A stretch of DNA of 64,000 nt from NCBI RefSeq assembly GCF_004331465.1, contig NZ_SJKB01000009.1, forward strand, positions 186,001-250,000, given 5' to 3'. Positions 42,255-50,076 of this stretch are shown one piece after another. The notes below the pieces were generated by a model that worked only from the letters and a program-made list of their open reading frames with translations, made no database searches and was not told the origin of the DNA. The position numbers were made by a program, and so were the translations under genes. Position 1 is the first letter of the stretch, and each line of letters opens with the position of its first letter. The stretch comes from Kribbella pittospori. Its GTDB lineage: Bacteria > Actinomycetota > Actinomycetes > Propionibacteriales > Kribbellaceae.

Positions 42255-42923
42255 ATGACCCAGCCGCCCTCTCCGATCCAGCCTGCGCGGCCGTCGCTGC
42301 CGTCGGCAGAGTCCTGGCTGGAGGGCGTCCCGACGCCGGCCCAGCAAAAGCAGGACCGTTACGCCGTCGCGGCCTTTGTGACCAGCCTGCCCGGCCTGGT
42401 GCCAGTGGCGTTGGTTCTCGCCGGGATCGCGCTGCGCCGGATCAAACGGACCGGCGCGCGGGGCAAGGGCCTTGCGTACGGCGCGCTCGCGATCACGCTC
42501 TGCTGGGTGATCGCTACCAGCGTGGCAGTCGGCCTCAACCTGTACGGCGAACGGAAGGCCGGGATCGGCCGCACGGTGGGGATCGCGGAGGTGCGCGTGG
42601 AGCAGTGCTTCGACGCGGACCTCGAGGCGGAGACCCTGCGGCTGGTGCGGATCCAGGACTGTGCGATCGCGCATACCGGTGAGGCGTACGCCAAGGTCCG
42701 GGCGAACCTGGCCGGACTGTCCGCCGAGGAGACCCAGACGGTCGCGACGCAGCAGTGCGCGACGGCGTTCAAAACGTTCGTCGGGAAGCCGTACGAGCAG
42801 TCCGAGCTGGACATGTACTACGTGGTGCTGGAGGATCACGCTGTTGCTGACGGCAACGTCCTGTGCCTGGTCGGGATGCCGGGGACCCGGCTGACCGGTA
42901 GCATGCGCGGGTCGCAGCGGTAG
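42255..42923 (+). CDS. Membrane protein with DUF4190 and septum-formation-like domain
   Basis: A 222-residue protein. A Pro-rich cytoplasmic start is followed by two hydrophobic segments (VAAFVTSLPGLVPVALVLAGIAL and LAYGALAITLCWVIATSVAVGL, about residues 37-97) with the RRIKRTGARGKG linker of DUF4190. The external part has cysteines (QCFDADL, DCAIAHTGEAY, QQCATAFKTFVGKP, VLCLVG) like the septum-formation domain of actinobacterial membrane proteins. The next gene encodes a related protein. A role at the cell surface or septum is suggested by the domain name only. Confidence 0.8.
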   Translation: MTQPPSPIQPARPSLPSAESWLEGVPTPAQQKQDRYAVAAFVTSLPGLVPVALVLAGIALRRIKRTGARGKGLAYGALAITLCWVIATSVAVGLNLYGERKAGIGRTVGIAEVRVEQCFDADLEAETLRLVRIQDCAIAHTGEAYAKVRANLAGLSAEETQTVATQQCATAFKTFVGKPYEQSELDMYYVVLEDHAVADGNVLCLVGMPGTRLTGSMRGSQR

Positions 42924-42950
42924 CTGTCGCGGCGGATTACTGGGGGAAGC

Positions 42951-43982
42951 GTGAGTCAACCACCGTACGGTCCGGAGCCGGACCGGCCACAGGACACGCC
43001 GAGGTCGTTCCCGACCTACGGCCGTGCCGGACTACCGCCTGCCCAACAGCCTGGTGCTCAGCAGCCGGGCGCGGGACCTTGGGTGGCGCCGGGGCAACCG
43101 CAGTCGCCGCCGGGGCAACCGGCGTACGGGCAGCAGTCTTATGGCCAGCAGGCTTATGGTCAGCCGGCCGGTGGTCAGTCGCCGTACGGTCAGCCGTCTT
43201 ATGGTCAACCGCAAGGTGGGCCGGGGCCGTACGGTCAACCGCATCAGGGGTATGGGCAACCGCACTACGGGCAACCGCCGTACGGACAGCCGGGGTATGG
43301 GCAGTTTCCGGCGGCCTACGGGTATGGGTATCCGGGGGCGGCGACGAACGCCACCAACTCGCTCGCGACCGCGGCCCTGGTGACCGGTCTGGGCAGCATC
43401 GTGTTCTCGATCGCGGCTCCGGTGGCGGTCGGTCTCGGCATCGGGGCGCTCGTACAGATCAAGAAGCGCCGGCAGAGCGGTACCGGGCTGGCGATCACCG
43501 GCATCGTCGTCGGCGGCCTGATCACGATCTTCTGGGTCGGCTTGATCGTGGTGATGATCGCGGTCGGCTCGGACAGCGACGACGACTACTACGGCGCGCC
43601 CCAGCCCACTACGTCGTACACCGGAACGACCACCTACGTGGACGATCTGGCCGTCGGCGAGTGTTTCGACGACGGGACCGAGGAGGGCGAGGCGCTGCGC
43701 CAACCCTGCAACGAGGAGCACGACGGCGAGATCGTCGCCGACGTCACCCTCCCGGACGGCCCGTACCCCGGCGACAGAGGCGTGGAGAAGGCCGCGAAGA
43801 GCAGTTGCGCAACGCAGTTCGCGAAGTATGTCGGCAAGAGCGCGGCCACCTCGGAGCTCGACCTGTCCTACTGGACCCCCGACGAAGACCTCTGGAACGA
43901 CAACGACCGCCTGGTGATCTGCGCCGCCTACGCCCCCGAAGGCGAAACCCTCAGAAGCACAGTCAAAAACTCCCACCGCTAA
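42951..43982 (+). CDS. Membrane protein with YGQP repeats, DUF4190 and septum-formation-like domain
   Basis: A 343-residue protein, paralogous in its C-terminal part to the previous one. Residues about 15-130 are a low-complexity cytoplasmic tail built of YGQP/YGQQ units, then come two hydrophobic segments of DUF4190 (ALVTGLGSIVFSIAAPVAVG and GIVVGGLITIFWVGLIVVMI). The external domain carries cysteines in GECFDDG, RQPCNEEHDGEIV, SSCATQFAKYVGKS and LVICAAY. The GTG start has GGGGGAAGC immediately before it. The tail resembles phase-separating, prion-like sequences; whether it behaves so is not known. Confidence 0.85.
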   Translation: MSQPPYGPEPDRPQDTPRSFPTYGRAGLPPAQQPGAQQPGAGPWVAPGQPQSPPGQPAYGQQSYGQQAYGQPAGGQSPYGQPSYGQPQGGPGPYGQPHQGYGQPHYGQPPYGQPGYGQFPAAYGYGYPGAATNATNSLATAALVTGLGSIVFSIAAPVAVGLGIGALVQIKKRRQSGTGLAITGIVVGGLITIFWVGLIVVMIAVGSDSDDDYYGAPQPTTSYTGTTTYVDDLAVGECFDDGTEEGEALRQPCNEEHDGEIVADVTLPDGPYPGDRGVEKAAKSSCATQFAKYVGKSAATSELDLSYWTPDEDLWNDNDRLVICAAYAPEGETLRSTVKNSHR

Positions 43983-44034
43983 ACCCCAGCAGCCATCCCC
44001 ACGCGTGGGATGACCTACTACATGCCCTGGCCAG

Positions 44035-44040
44035 TACGCT
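44035..44040 (+). promoter_or_regulatory. -10 hexamer of leaderless PSP1-gene transcript
   Basis: TACGCT ends seven bases before the GTG at 44048. There is no ribosome-binding site, so the mRNA probably begins at or next to the start codon. Confidence 0.45.
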
Positions 44041-44047
44041 GGCTGGC

Positions 44048-45100
44048 GTGGGCATGGTTATGGCGGTGTCGTTCGAGCGGTACGGGCGGCTCTATTACCT
44101 GGACCCCGGCCCGCATCGTCCGCGTGTCGGGGACAAGGTGCTGGTGCCGACCGATGACGGGCCTGAGGTGGCTGAGTGTGTCTGGGCGCCGCAGTACGTG
44201 ACGGAGGAGATCGGCGGGCTGCCGCTGTGTGACGGGATCGCCACGGCGGATGACCTGGACCGGGACGAGGCGAACCGAGTACGCCGGGCCGACGCGCGCG
44301 TGATCGCGAAGCGGTTGATCCGGCAGCACGGGCTGCCGATGAAGGTGGTCGGGATCGACTTCGTCGACCGGCGGCCGGATGTGGACCAGCTGGTCATCGT
44401 GTACTTCTCCGCGCCGCACCGGGTCGACTTCCGCGAGCTCGTACGGGATCTGGCCCGCGGTCTCCGGGCGCGGATCGAACTGCGGCAGGTCGGAGCCCGC
44501 GATGAGGCCCGGCTGCAGGGCGGGATCGGGCCGTGCGGGCGGGACCTGTGCTGCGCGACGTTCCTGAAGGACTTCGAGCCGGTCAGTGTGCGGATGGCGA
44601 AGGACCAGGACCTGCCGCTGAATCCGCTGAAGATCTCCGGCGCCTGCGGGAGGCTGATGTGCTGCCTGAAGTACGAGCACCCGCTCTACCAGGAGTTCAA
44701 CGCGAAAGCCCCGTCGGTCGGTACGCCGGTCGAGACCCCCGCGGGTGATGGAGTGGTGGTCGGACACAACGTGCCGAGCGACACCGTGGTCGTCCGGCTG
44801 GCCGCATCGGGCCGGCGCTGTGCGTGCAGCCGTGCGGACGTGTGTTCACCGCGGCAGCAGTACGAAGCCTCCAGTACGACGACGCCCGACGCACCACTGC
44901 CCGAGGACCTGGCGGAAGTACAGGACGCGCCGAAGACCGCGCCGACCCCCTCACCGGAGACCATGGCGGAGCACCCAGCCGCGGAAGACCCAGCCGCAGA
45001 GGACACCGCCGCGGAGGAGACCACGGAGCAGCGGCGCCGCCGTAAGCCCCGGCGCCGTCGGCGCCTGCACCACGAGGACGAGGGAGACGCCCCCCAGTGA
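44048..45100 (+). CDS. PSP1 domain protein (RicT-like)
   Basis: A 350-residue protein. The PSP1 domain covers about residues 60-240, with paired cysteines GPCGRDLCCATFLKDF and GACGRLMCCLKYEHPLY that in RicT-type proteins hold an iron-sulfur cluster together with partners. MAKDQDLPLNPLKISG is also typical. The C-terminal 70 residues are acidic (repeated PAAED/AAEE) and end in a basic RRRRKPRRRRRLHHEDE-type cluster. In Bacillus, RicT acts in RNA maturation; the role here is unknown. The next gene overlaps by GTGA. Confidence 0.88.
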   Translation: MGMVMAVSFERYGRLYYLDPGPHRPRVGDKVLVPTDDGPEVAECVWAPQYVTEEIGGLPLCDGIATADDLDRDEANRVRRADARVIAKRLIRQHGLPMKVVGIDFVDRRPDVDQLVIVYFSAPHRVDFRELVRDLARGLRARIELRQVGARDEARLQGGIGPCGRDLCCATFLKDFEPVSVRMAKDQDLPLNPLKISGACGRLMCCLKYEHPLYQEFNAKAPSVGTPVETPAGDGVVVGHNVPSDTVVVRLAASGRRCACSRADVCSPRQQYEASSTTTPDAPLPEDLAEVQDAPKTAPTPSPETMAEHPAAEDPAAEDTAAEETTEQRRRRKPRRRRRLHHEDEGDAPQ

Positions 45101-46632
45101 AATTCCGCAGGACTACCGTGTTGCTGGCAGCCGTTGCGGTATTGGCGAGTGGATGTGGGGTGGCGAGCCGGGCCCAGGACGCGGACGGCGGGACGGCCGG
45201 CTCGAGTCCCGGCCAGCCGAAAGGCCCGGCCGGCCCGATCCCGGCGGGGCTCGAGAAGTTCTACCAGCAGCAGCCGGACTGGGAGCGCTGCGGTTCCAAC
45301 CAGGAGTGCGCGACCATCACCGTGCCGCTGGACTACTCGAAGCCGGCCGGTCAGACGATCGAGCTGCGAGCGCGGAAGGTGCTCGCCCGGGACCGTGGCG
45401 GCAAGATCGGGACGCTGTTCATCAACCCCGGCGGGCCAGGTGGGTCCGGGGTGGAGTTCGCCGCCTCGGCCGGGTTCGTGCTCGGGCAGCCGTTGCTGCG
45501 GAAGTTCGACGTGATCGGCTGGGATCCGCGCGGTGTCGGCGAGTCGACCCCGGTGAAGTGCCTGGACACCGAGCAGTTGGACAAGTTCATCGCGGCCGAC
45601 GGCAGCCCGGACGACGACGCCGAGATCAACGAGCTGAACAACGAGGCGAAGATCCTCGCGGACGGCTGTGAGCAGCGCTCCGGCGAGCTCCTGCCGCACG
45701 TGTCGACCAAGGACGCGGCCCGCGACATCGACGTACTGCGGGGCATCGTCGGCGATCCCCAGCTGTACTACCTCGGCATGTCGTACGGCACCTACCTGGG
45801 CGCGACGTACGCCGAATTGTTCCCGAAGAACGTCGGCCGGCTCGTGCTCGACGGCGCGGTCGACCCGTCGAAGACCTCGGAGCAGAACAACATCGCCCAG
45901 GCGAAGGGCTTCGACACTGCGCTGGACGCGTTCGCGGAAGACTGCGCGCAGCGGTCCTGCCGGCTCGGCAGCACCAAGGCGGAAGTGCTCGCGAAGGTCG
46001 ACAAGCTGATCAACGACAGCGACGCGACGCCGCTGCCAGGTGACGGAAAACGCCAGGTCACGCAGGCCCTCGTCGTGCTCGGGGTGATCTACCCGCTGTA
46101 CCTGAAGGACTTCTGGCCGCGGCTCGAGGATGCGGTCCTGGACGGCCTTGAAGGCAAGGGTGCGCGGCTGCTCGCGCTCGCCGACGAGTACACCGGCCGC
46201 AAGCCGTCCGGCTACGAGAACAACCAGAACGAGGTCATCTATGCGGTCAACTGCCTGGACCGCCCGGACATCACCTCGGTCGCGCAGGCCAAGGCCGAGG
46301 AGCCCGAGTACAAGGCCGCCTCACCGCGCTTCGGGTCGTTCCTGTTGTGGGGCTCGGTCGCGTGTGCGAACTGGCCGGTGAAGCCGGAGGACAAGCCGCA
46401 CCCGATCAAGGCGGCTGGCGCGAAGCCGATCGTGGTCGTCGGCACGACCCGCGACCCGGCCACGCCGTACGCCTGGGCCGTCGGCCTGGCACATCAGCTG
46501 GAAAGCGGTGTCCTGGTCACTCGGGACGGCGACGGGCACACCGGTTACAAGGCCGGGAACGAGTGCGTCGACAACGTGGTGGAGACCTACCTGCTGCAGG
46601 GCACGGCGCCGACCGCCGACATCAAGTGCTGA
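45097..46632 (+). CDS. Secreted S33 exopeptidase lipoprotein (tripeptidyl aminopeptidase type)
   Basis: A 511-residue alpha/beta hydrolase. The N-terminus is a lipoprotein signal with lipobox LASGC. The fold and catalytic residues are visible: oxyanion strand LFINPGGPGGSGVEF, nucleophile Ser229 in GMSYGTYLG, Asp453 in GTTRDPATPY and His481 in GDGHTGY. The C-terminal TAP-like domain fits Streptomyces tripeptidyl aminopeptidases, which trim N-terminal tripeptides from secreted proteins. The GTG start overlaps the PSP1 stop by 4 bases. Confidence 0.92.
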   Translation: MKFRRTTVLLAAVAVLASGCGVASRAQDADGGTAGSSPGQPKGPAGPIPAGLEKFYQQQPDWERCGSNQECATITVPLDYSKPAGQTIELRARKVLARDRGGKIGTLFINPGGPGGSGVEFAASAGFVLGQPLLRKFDVIGWDPRGVGESTPVKCLDTEQLDKFIAADGSPDDDAEINELNNEAKILADGCEQRSGELLPHVSTKDAARDIDVLRGIVGDPQLYYLGMSYGTYLGATYAELFPKNVGRLVLDGAVDPSKTSEQNNIAQAKGFDTALDAFAEDCAQRSCRLGSTKAEVLAKVDKLINDSDATPLPGDGKRQVTQALVVLGVIYPLYLKDFWPRLEDAVLDGLEGKGARLLALADEYTGRKPSGYENNQNEVIYAVNCLDRPDITSVAQAKAEEPEYKAASPRFGSFLLWGSVACANWPVKPEDKPHPIKAAGAKPIVVVGTTRDPATPYAWAVGLAHQLESGVLVTRDGDGHTGYKAGNECVDNVVETYLLQGTAPTADIKC

Positions 46633-46634
46633 GG

Positions 46635-47261
46635 TCAGTTCGGGCGGTTGTCGCCGCTTGAGGACGGCAGCTCGAGGGACTGGGTGGCGCGCTCGAGTAC
46701 GGCGCGCAGTCCGGCCTCGTCCTGCGGGCGGCCGCCGACGGTGATCTCGATCGCGGAGCTCTCGCCGCCGTCGGTGGAGACGAAGCGCGACAGCCCCATC
46801 CGCGGGCCGCGGTTCTGGTCGACGTAGGTGTAGATCAGCGTGCCGTCGGCGCGGCTGATCACGTCCAGGTCCTGCTCGTCGATGCTCTTCGCGCGGTTGT
46901 CCACCAGCTTGTCCGGCGACGACTTGCTGCCGCGGGTGTCGAACCGGATCTGCCAGACGCCGGCCGGATCCATGAAGCGCGGCCGGGTGCCTGCCTGACT
47001 GCTCTTCCAGGCGGCCGGGACGTCGGCCGAGACGGGCGCCTTCTCGGTGCCGAACGTCTGCTCGGTGTAGCGCAGGGAGTCGGCCTGCAGCCCGTCGGAA
47101 CGGGTCGTTGGGCCCGGAGTGGGTTGGCTCTTCACGATGTCGGCGGGCTTGTCGCTCGCCAGCGGGTTCCCGTTGATCGCCAGCACGCTGCCGAACACAG
47201 CTACGCCGACGGTCATTCCCGCCAGCGTCATCAGCAGCGCCTGGTGCCTGGGCGTGAGCAT
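46635..47261 (-). CDS. Membrane-anchored protein of unknown function
   Basis: A 208-residue protein with one N-terminal hydrophobic segment (ALLMTLAGMTVGVAVFGSVLAI, about 8-30) that is probably an anchor with the rest outside. A Pro/Thr-rich linker (about 40-55) leads to a beta-rich domain of about 150 residues with AGVWQIRFDTRGS and DGTLIYTYVDQNRG. I recognise no family. GAGGTCGGG stands directly before the ATG. It converges with the peptidase gene with 2 bases between the stops. Confidence 0.75.
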   Translation of the reverse strand: MLTPRHQALLMTLAGMTVGVAVFGSVLAINGNPLASDKPADIVKSQPTPGPTTRSDGLQADSLRYTEQTFGTEKAPVSADVPAAWKSSQAGTRPRFMDPAGVWQIRFDTRGSKSSPDKLVDNRAKSIDEQDLDVISRADGTLIYTYVDQNRGPRMGLSRFVSTDGGESSAIEITVGGRPQDEAGLRAVLERATQSLELPSSSGDNRPN

Positions 47262-47330
47262 CCCGACCTCGCTTCCGTTTCTCCCGCCTGATTATCGTCC
47301 ACACAAGGGGCGACTCCACAATCCGCGGCG

Positions 47331-47336
47331 TACGCT
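47331..47336 (+). promoter_or_regulatory. -10 hexamer of leaderless SCP-like gene
   Basis: TACGCT ends eight bases before the GTG at 47345 and no Shine-Dalgarno is visible. A leaderless or nearly leaderless transcript is likely. Confidence 0.4.
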
Positions 47337-47344
47337 GGCACGTC

Positions 47345-47701
47345 GTGAACACGCTCGACCCCGCGCTGGACCAAGCCTTCCAGCAAGCACTCCAACGGTA
47401 CGACGCCGGTACGGCGGAGCGCGCCGACCTGAAGCTGCTCACCAAGCAACTGCTGAAACGCCTGGTCGCGAAGGCTCCCGGTCACGCGGTCGAGGTCCGC
47501 GTCCCGCCGTACGGCGCGGTGCAGTGCATCGAAGGCCCCCGGCACACGCGAGGCACCCCCGGCGCGGTGGTCGAACTCCCACCGGAGCTCTGGATCGAGC
47601 TGGCCCTCGGCCGCACCACCTGGCTCGACGCCCGCGCCACCGGCAAACTCCGCGCCAGCGGCGAACGCACCGACCTGACCGCCTACCTCCCGCTGGCCTG
47701 A
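47345..47701 (+). CDS. Sterol-carrier-protein-like small protein
   Basis: A 118-residue soluble protein. The C-terminal part (PGAVVELPPELWIELALGRTTW, then SGERTDLTAYLPL) resembles the bacterial SCP-2-like domain found in actinobacterial sterol carrier family proteins. The short N-terminal helix-rich part (AFQQALQRYDAGTAERADLK) matches the same group. It may bind a hydrophobic ligand; nothing in the sequence shows which. It is a single gene with its own promoter. Confidence 0.75.
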   Translation: MNTLDPALDQAFQQALQRYDAGTAERADLKLLTKQLLKRLVAKAPGHAVEVRVPPYGAVQCIEGPRHTRGTPGAVVELPPELWIELALGRTTWLDARATGKLRASGERTDLTAYLPLA

Positions 47702-47794
47702 GCCGCGACTTGGGGTGATCGACGCCAACGGCAACCAATCGGTCCCGAGGGATGGATAAAGCTTTTCGCCGGAGTCGCGGTCCGATGTCACTAT

Positions 47795-49087
47795 GTGCCG
47801 GTGGCGTCAAGTGTCCGTGAGCGACTGGGCCGGCTGCGCGTCGATCTGACGCCCTGGCGAGGCTCTCGCGATTTCCGCATCCTGGTGGTCTCGGGCTCCG
47901 TCTTCTTCCTCGGCGGCATGGTCGGGTACGTCGCCCTGCCCTACCAGCTCTACCAGATCACCGGCTCCAACTTCGCCGTCGGTGCGATGGGTCTGGTGAC
48001 GATCGCGCCACTCGTCGTGTTCGGCCTGTACGGCGGTGCGCTCGCCGACCACGTGGATCGCCGGAAACTGCTGATCGGCACCGGCGTCGCACAGGCCCTC
48101 ATCTGCGCGACCCTGCTCGGCAACACCCTGCTCGCCAGCCCGCGGGTGTGGCTCATCTACGTCTGCGGTGGCCTGAACGCGATCGCCTCCTCGCTGCAGC
48201 GCCCCAGCCGCGAGGCTTTGCTCCCGCGGGTGGTCAAGCATGCCGAGATCCCGGCCGCTGTCGCGCTGAGCTCTTTGACCATGCAGATCGGGCAGCTCGC
48301 CGGGCCGGCGCTGGGCGGCGTACTGGTCGGGTCGGTCGGCGTGACCTGGGCGTTCGCGGTCGAGCTCACCGGGTTGGTCGTCGCCACCGGGCTTTACTTC
48401 CGCCTCGGTTCGTACAAGACGAGTGAGCACAGCACGCCGCCGAGTCTGCGGGCGATCGGCGGCGGGATCGTCTACGCGTTCCGCCGCAAGGACCTGCTCG
48501 CGACGTACCTGGTCGACATGGTCGGGATGTTCCTGGCGATGCCGATCGTGCTGTTCCCGGCGTTCGCCACCGAGATCCTGCAGCAGCCGAAACTGCTCGG
48601 TCTCCTCTACAGCGCTGAAGCGATCGGGGCGATGGTCGCCAGCCTCACCAGCGGCTGGGCGAAGCACGTCCACCATCAGGGCCGGGCCGTCGTACTCGCG
48701 ACCATGACCTGGGGCGCCGCGGTCGGGGTCGCCGGCCTGGCGCCGAACATCTGGTTCGCGATCGCCTTCTTCGCCGTGGCGGGCGCCGCGGACATGGTGT
48801 CGGTGCTGTTCCGGTCGGTGATCTGGAACCAGACGATCCCGGACGAGATGCGCGGCCGGCTGGCCGGGATCGAGATGCTCGGCTACTCGCTCGGCCCACT
48901 CGGCGGCCAGGCGCGCTCCGGCATCGTCGCCGACCTCACCGGCGTCAGGACCGCGATCGTCAGCGGCGGCATCCTCTGCGTCGCCGGCGTGATCGGAACC
49001 GCGGTCTGGCTGCGCGAGTTCTGGCAGTACGACTCCCGCACCGACGAACACGCGGTCCGCGAAAGAGAATTGCGCACAGCCAGTTAG
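47795..49087 (+). CDS. MFS transporter (enterobactin-exporter-like)
   Basis: A 430-residue membrane protein with about 12 hydrophobic segments. Family features are the N-terminal DFRILVVSGSVFFLGGMVGYVALPYQLYQIT, GGALADHVDRRKLLIGTGVAQ and SSLQRPSREALLPRVV, as in MFS_3 / EntS-type exporters. It probably exports a small molecule such as a siderophore or drug, which is inference from the family. GTG 47795 is used; a GTG at 47801 is possible and no ribosome-binding site decides. Confidence 0.9.
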   Translation: MPVASSVRERLGRLRVDLTPWRGSRDFRILVVSGSVFFLGGMVGYVALPYQLYQITGSNFAVGAMGLVTIAPLVVFGLYGGALADHVDRRKLLIGTGVAQALICATLLGNTLLASPRVWLIYVCGGLNAIASSLQRPSREALLPRVVKHAEIPAAVALSSLTMQIGQLAGPALGGVLVGSVGVTWAFAVELTGLVVATGLYFRLGSYKTSEHSTPPSLRAIGGGIVYAFRRKDLLATYLVDMVGMFLAMPIVLFPAFATEILQQPKLLGLLYSAEAIGAMVASLTSGWAKHVHHQGRAVVLATMTWGAAVGVAGLAPNIWFAIAFFAVAGAADMVSVLFRSVIWNQTIPDEMRGRLAGIEMLGYSLGPLGGQARSGIVADLTGVRTAIVSGGILCVAGVIGTAVWLREFWQYDSRTDEHAVRERELRTAS

Positions 49088-49090
49088 AGT
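49085..49090 (+). promoter_or_regulatory. -10 hexamer of leaderless lipoprotein gene
   Basis: TAGAGT overlaps the stop of the MFS gene and ends eight bases before the ATG at 49099. There is no ribosome-binding site. Confidence 0.4.
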
Positions 49091-49098
49091 CAGTGATC

Positions 49099-50073
49099 AT
49101 GCGTATCCGCCGTGTTGTGATTGCCGGGCTGACCGCGGCTGCTCTTGCGGGTTGCGGTGGACCGGGTCAGGAGACGGCGCCCAACGTGCCTCCGCTGGTC
49201 TCGGTGAGCACGCCCCCGACCGAGACGCCCTCCGAGACGCCGTCGACGACCCCGAGTGGTCCGGTCACCTCCAAGGTTGCGGACACCCTGTGCGTGCGAA
49301 TGGATCAAACGCTCGTGCAATCGACGCTGGCGGTCCCGGTGGTGCAGATCCAGCCCAAGGCGATCCCGGCCGAGTTCGGCGTTCCGACGTACGACGTCTG
49401 TCAGTTGGGTCTGAGCACCGGCCCGATTGGCCCGGTCCTGCGGGTCGGGATTTCGGTGCTCCCGGCAACAAAGGCGACGCTGACCGCGACCCAGCGCGCG
49501 TACGCCGCGACCAACCGGCAACCGGCCAAACCGGCCGCGGTGGGTGAGGGCGGGTTCGGGACCAGCACGTTCGTGGTGTTCCTGCTCAACGGACGGCTGT
49601 ACAAGGTCAGCGGTCCGTCGGCGACGCTGGCGAAGTATGTCCTCCTGGGCCAGGAAGTGGCCCGGCAGGCGCCCGGACTGCCTGAGGCGCCGGCGTTCAT
49701 CACCCGCCCGGACTGCGACCGCGGTACGGCGGCCGCGGAGAAGGTGCTAGGTGCGCCTCCGATGATCCGGCGCGACGGCGAGACCGCCGTCGGCGACCTC
49801 GTTTGTGGCTGGGTGAATCCGACCAGCGTGCTCTCGACGTCAGTACGGCGTACTCCGAAAGCGGAGGCGTTGATCGCGCCGCTCCGCAAGGCTTCGACCT
49901 CGCAGTCGATCCCGCTCGGCGACGAGGGCTACGTCGACACCGCCACCGGCCGCACCACCATCCGGGTCGGCGACGACAAACTGGTCGACCTGGTCCCACT
50001 CCCGGCCCGAGCGGTCGACCCCGACCTGATGACGAAGGTCGCCCTCGCCATGTCCCCGCTCTACACCCGCTGA
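49099..50073 (+). CDS. Putative surface lipoprotein of unknown function
   Basis: A 324-residue protein. The N-terminus RIRRVVIAGLTAAALAGC is a lipoprotein signal with lipobox ALAGC. A Thr/Pro/Ser-rich linker follows (about 30-60, with repeated TPSETPSTTPS), then two probably homologous extracellular halves with cysteines (TLCVRMDQ, YDVCQLGL, PDCDRGTAAAE, LVCGWVN). It resembles actinobacterial DUF3558-like lipoproteins in outline, but I cannot assign the family. The ATG at 49099 fits the -10 at 49085. Confidence 0.75.
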   Translation: MRIRRVVIAGLTAAALAGCGGPGQETAPNVPPLVSVSTPPTETPSETPSTTPSGPVTSKVADTLCVRMDQTLVQSTLAVPVVQIQPKAIPAEFGVPTYDVCQLGLSTGPIGPVLRVGISVLPATKATLTATQRAYAATNRQPAKPAAVGEGGFGTSTFVVFLLNGRLYKVSGPSATLAKYVLLGQEVARQAPGLPEAPAFITRPDCDRGTAAAEKVLGAPPMIRRDGETAVGDLVCGWVNPTSVLSTSVRRTPKAEALIAPLRKASTSQSIPLGDEGYVDTATGRTTIRVGDDKLVDLVPLPARAVDPDLMTKVALAMSPLYTR

Positions 50074-50076
50074 GCG

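Noticed and set aside
43000..43330. Repetitive DNA encoding YGQP units considered as a satellite or CRISPR-like repeat
   Set aside because: The repeats are in frame with a clear membrane-protein gene and are explained by its low-complexity tail.
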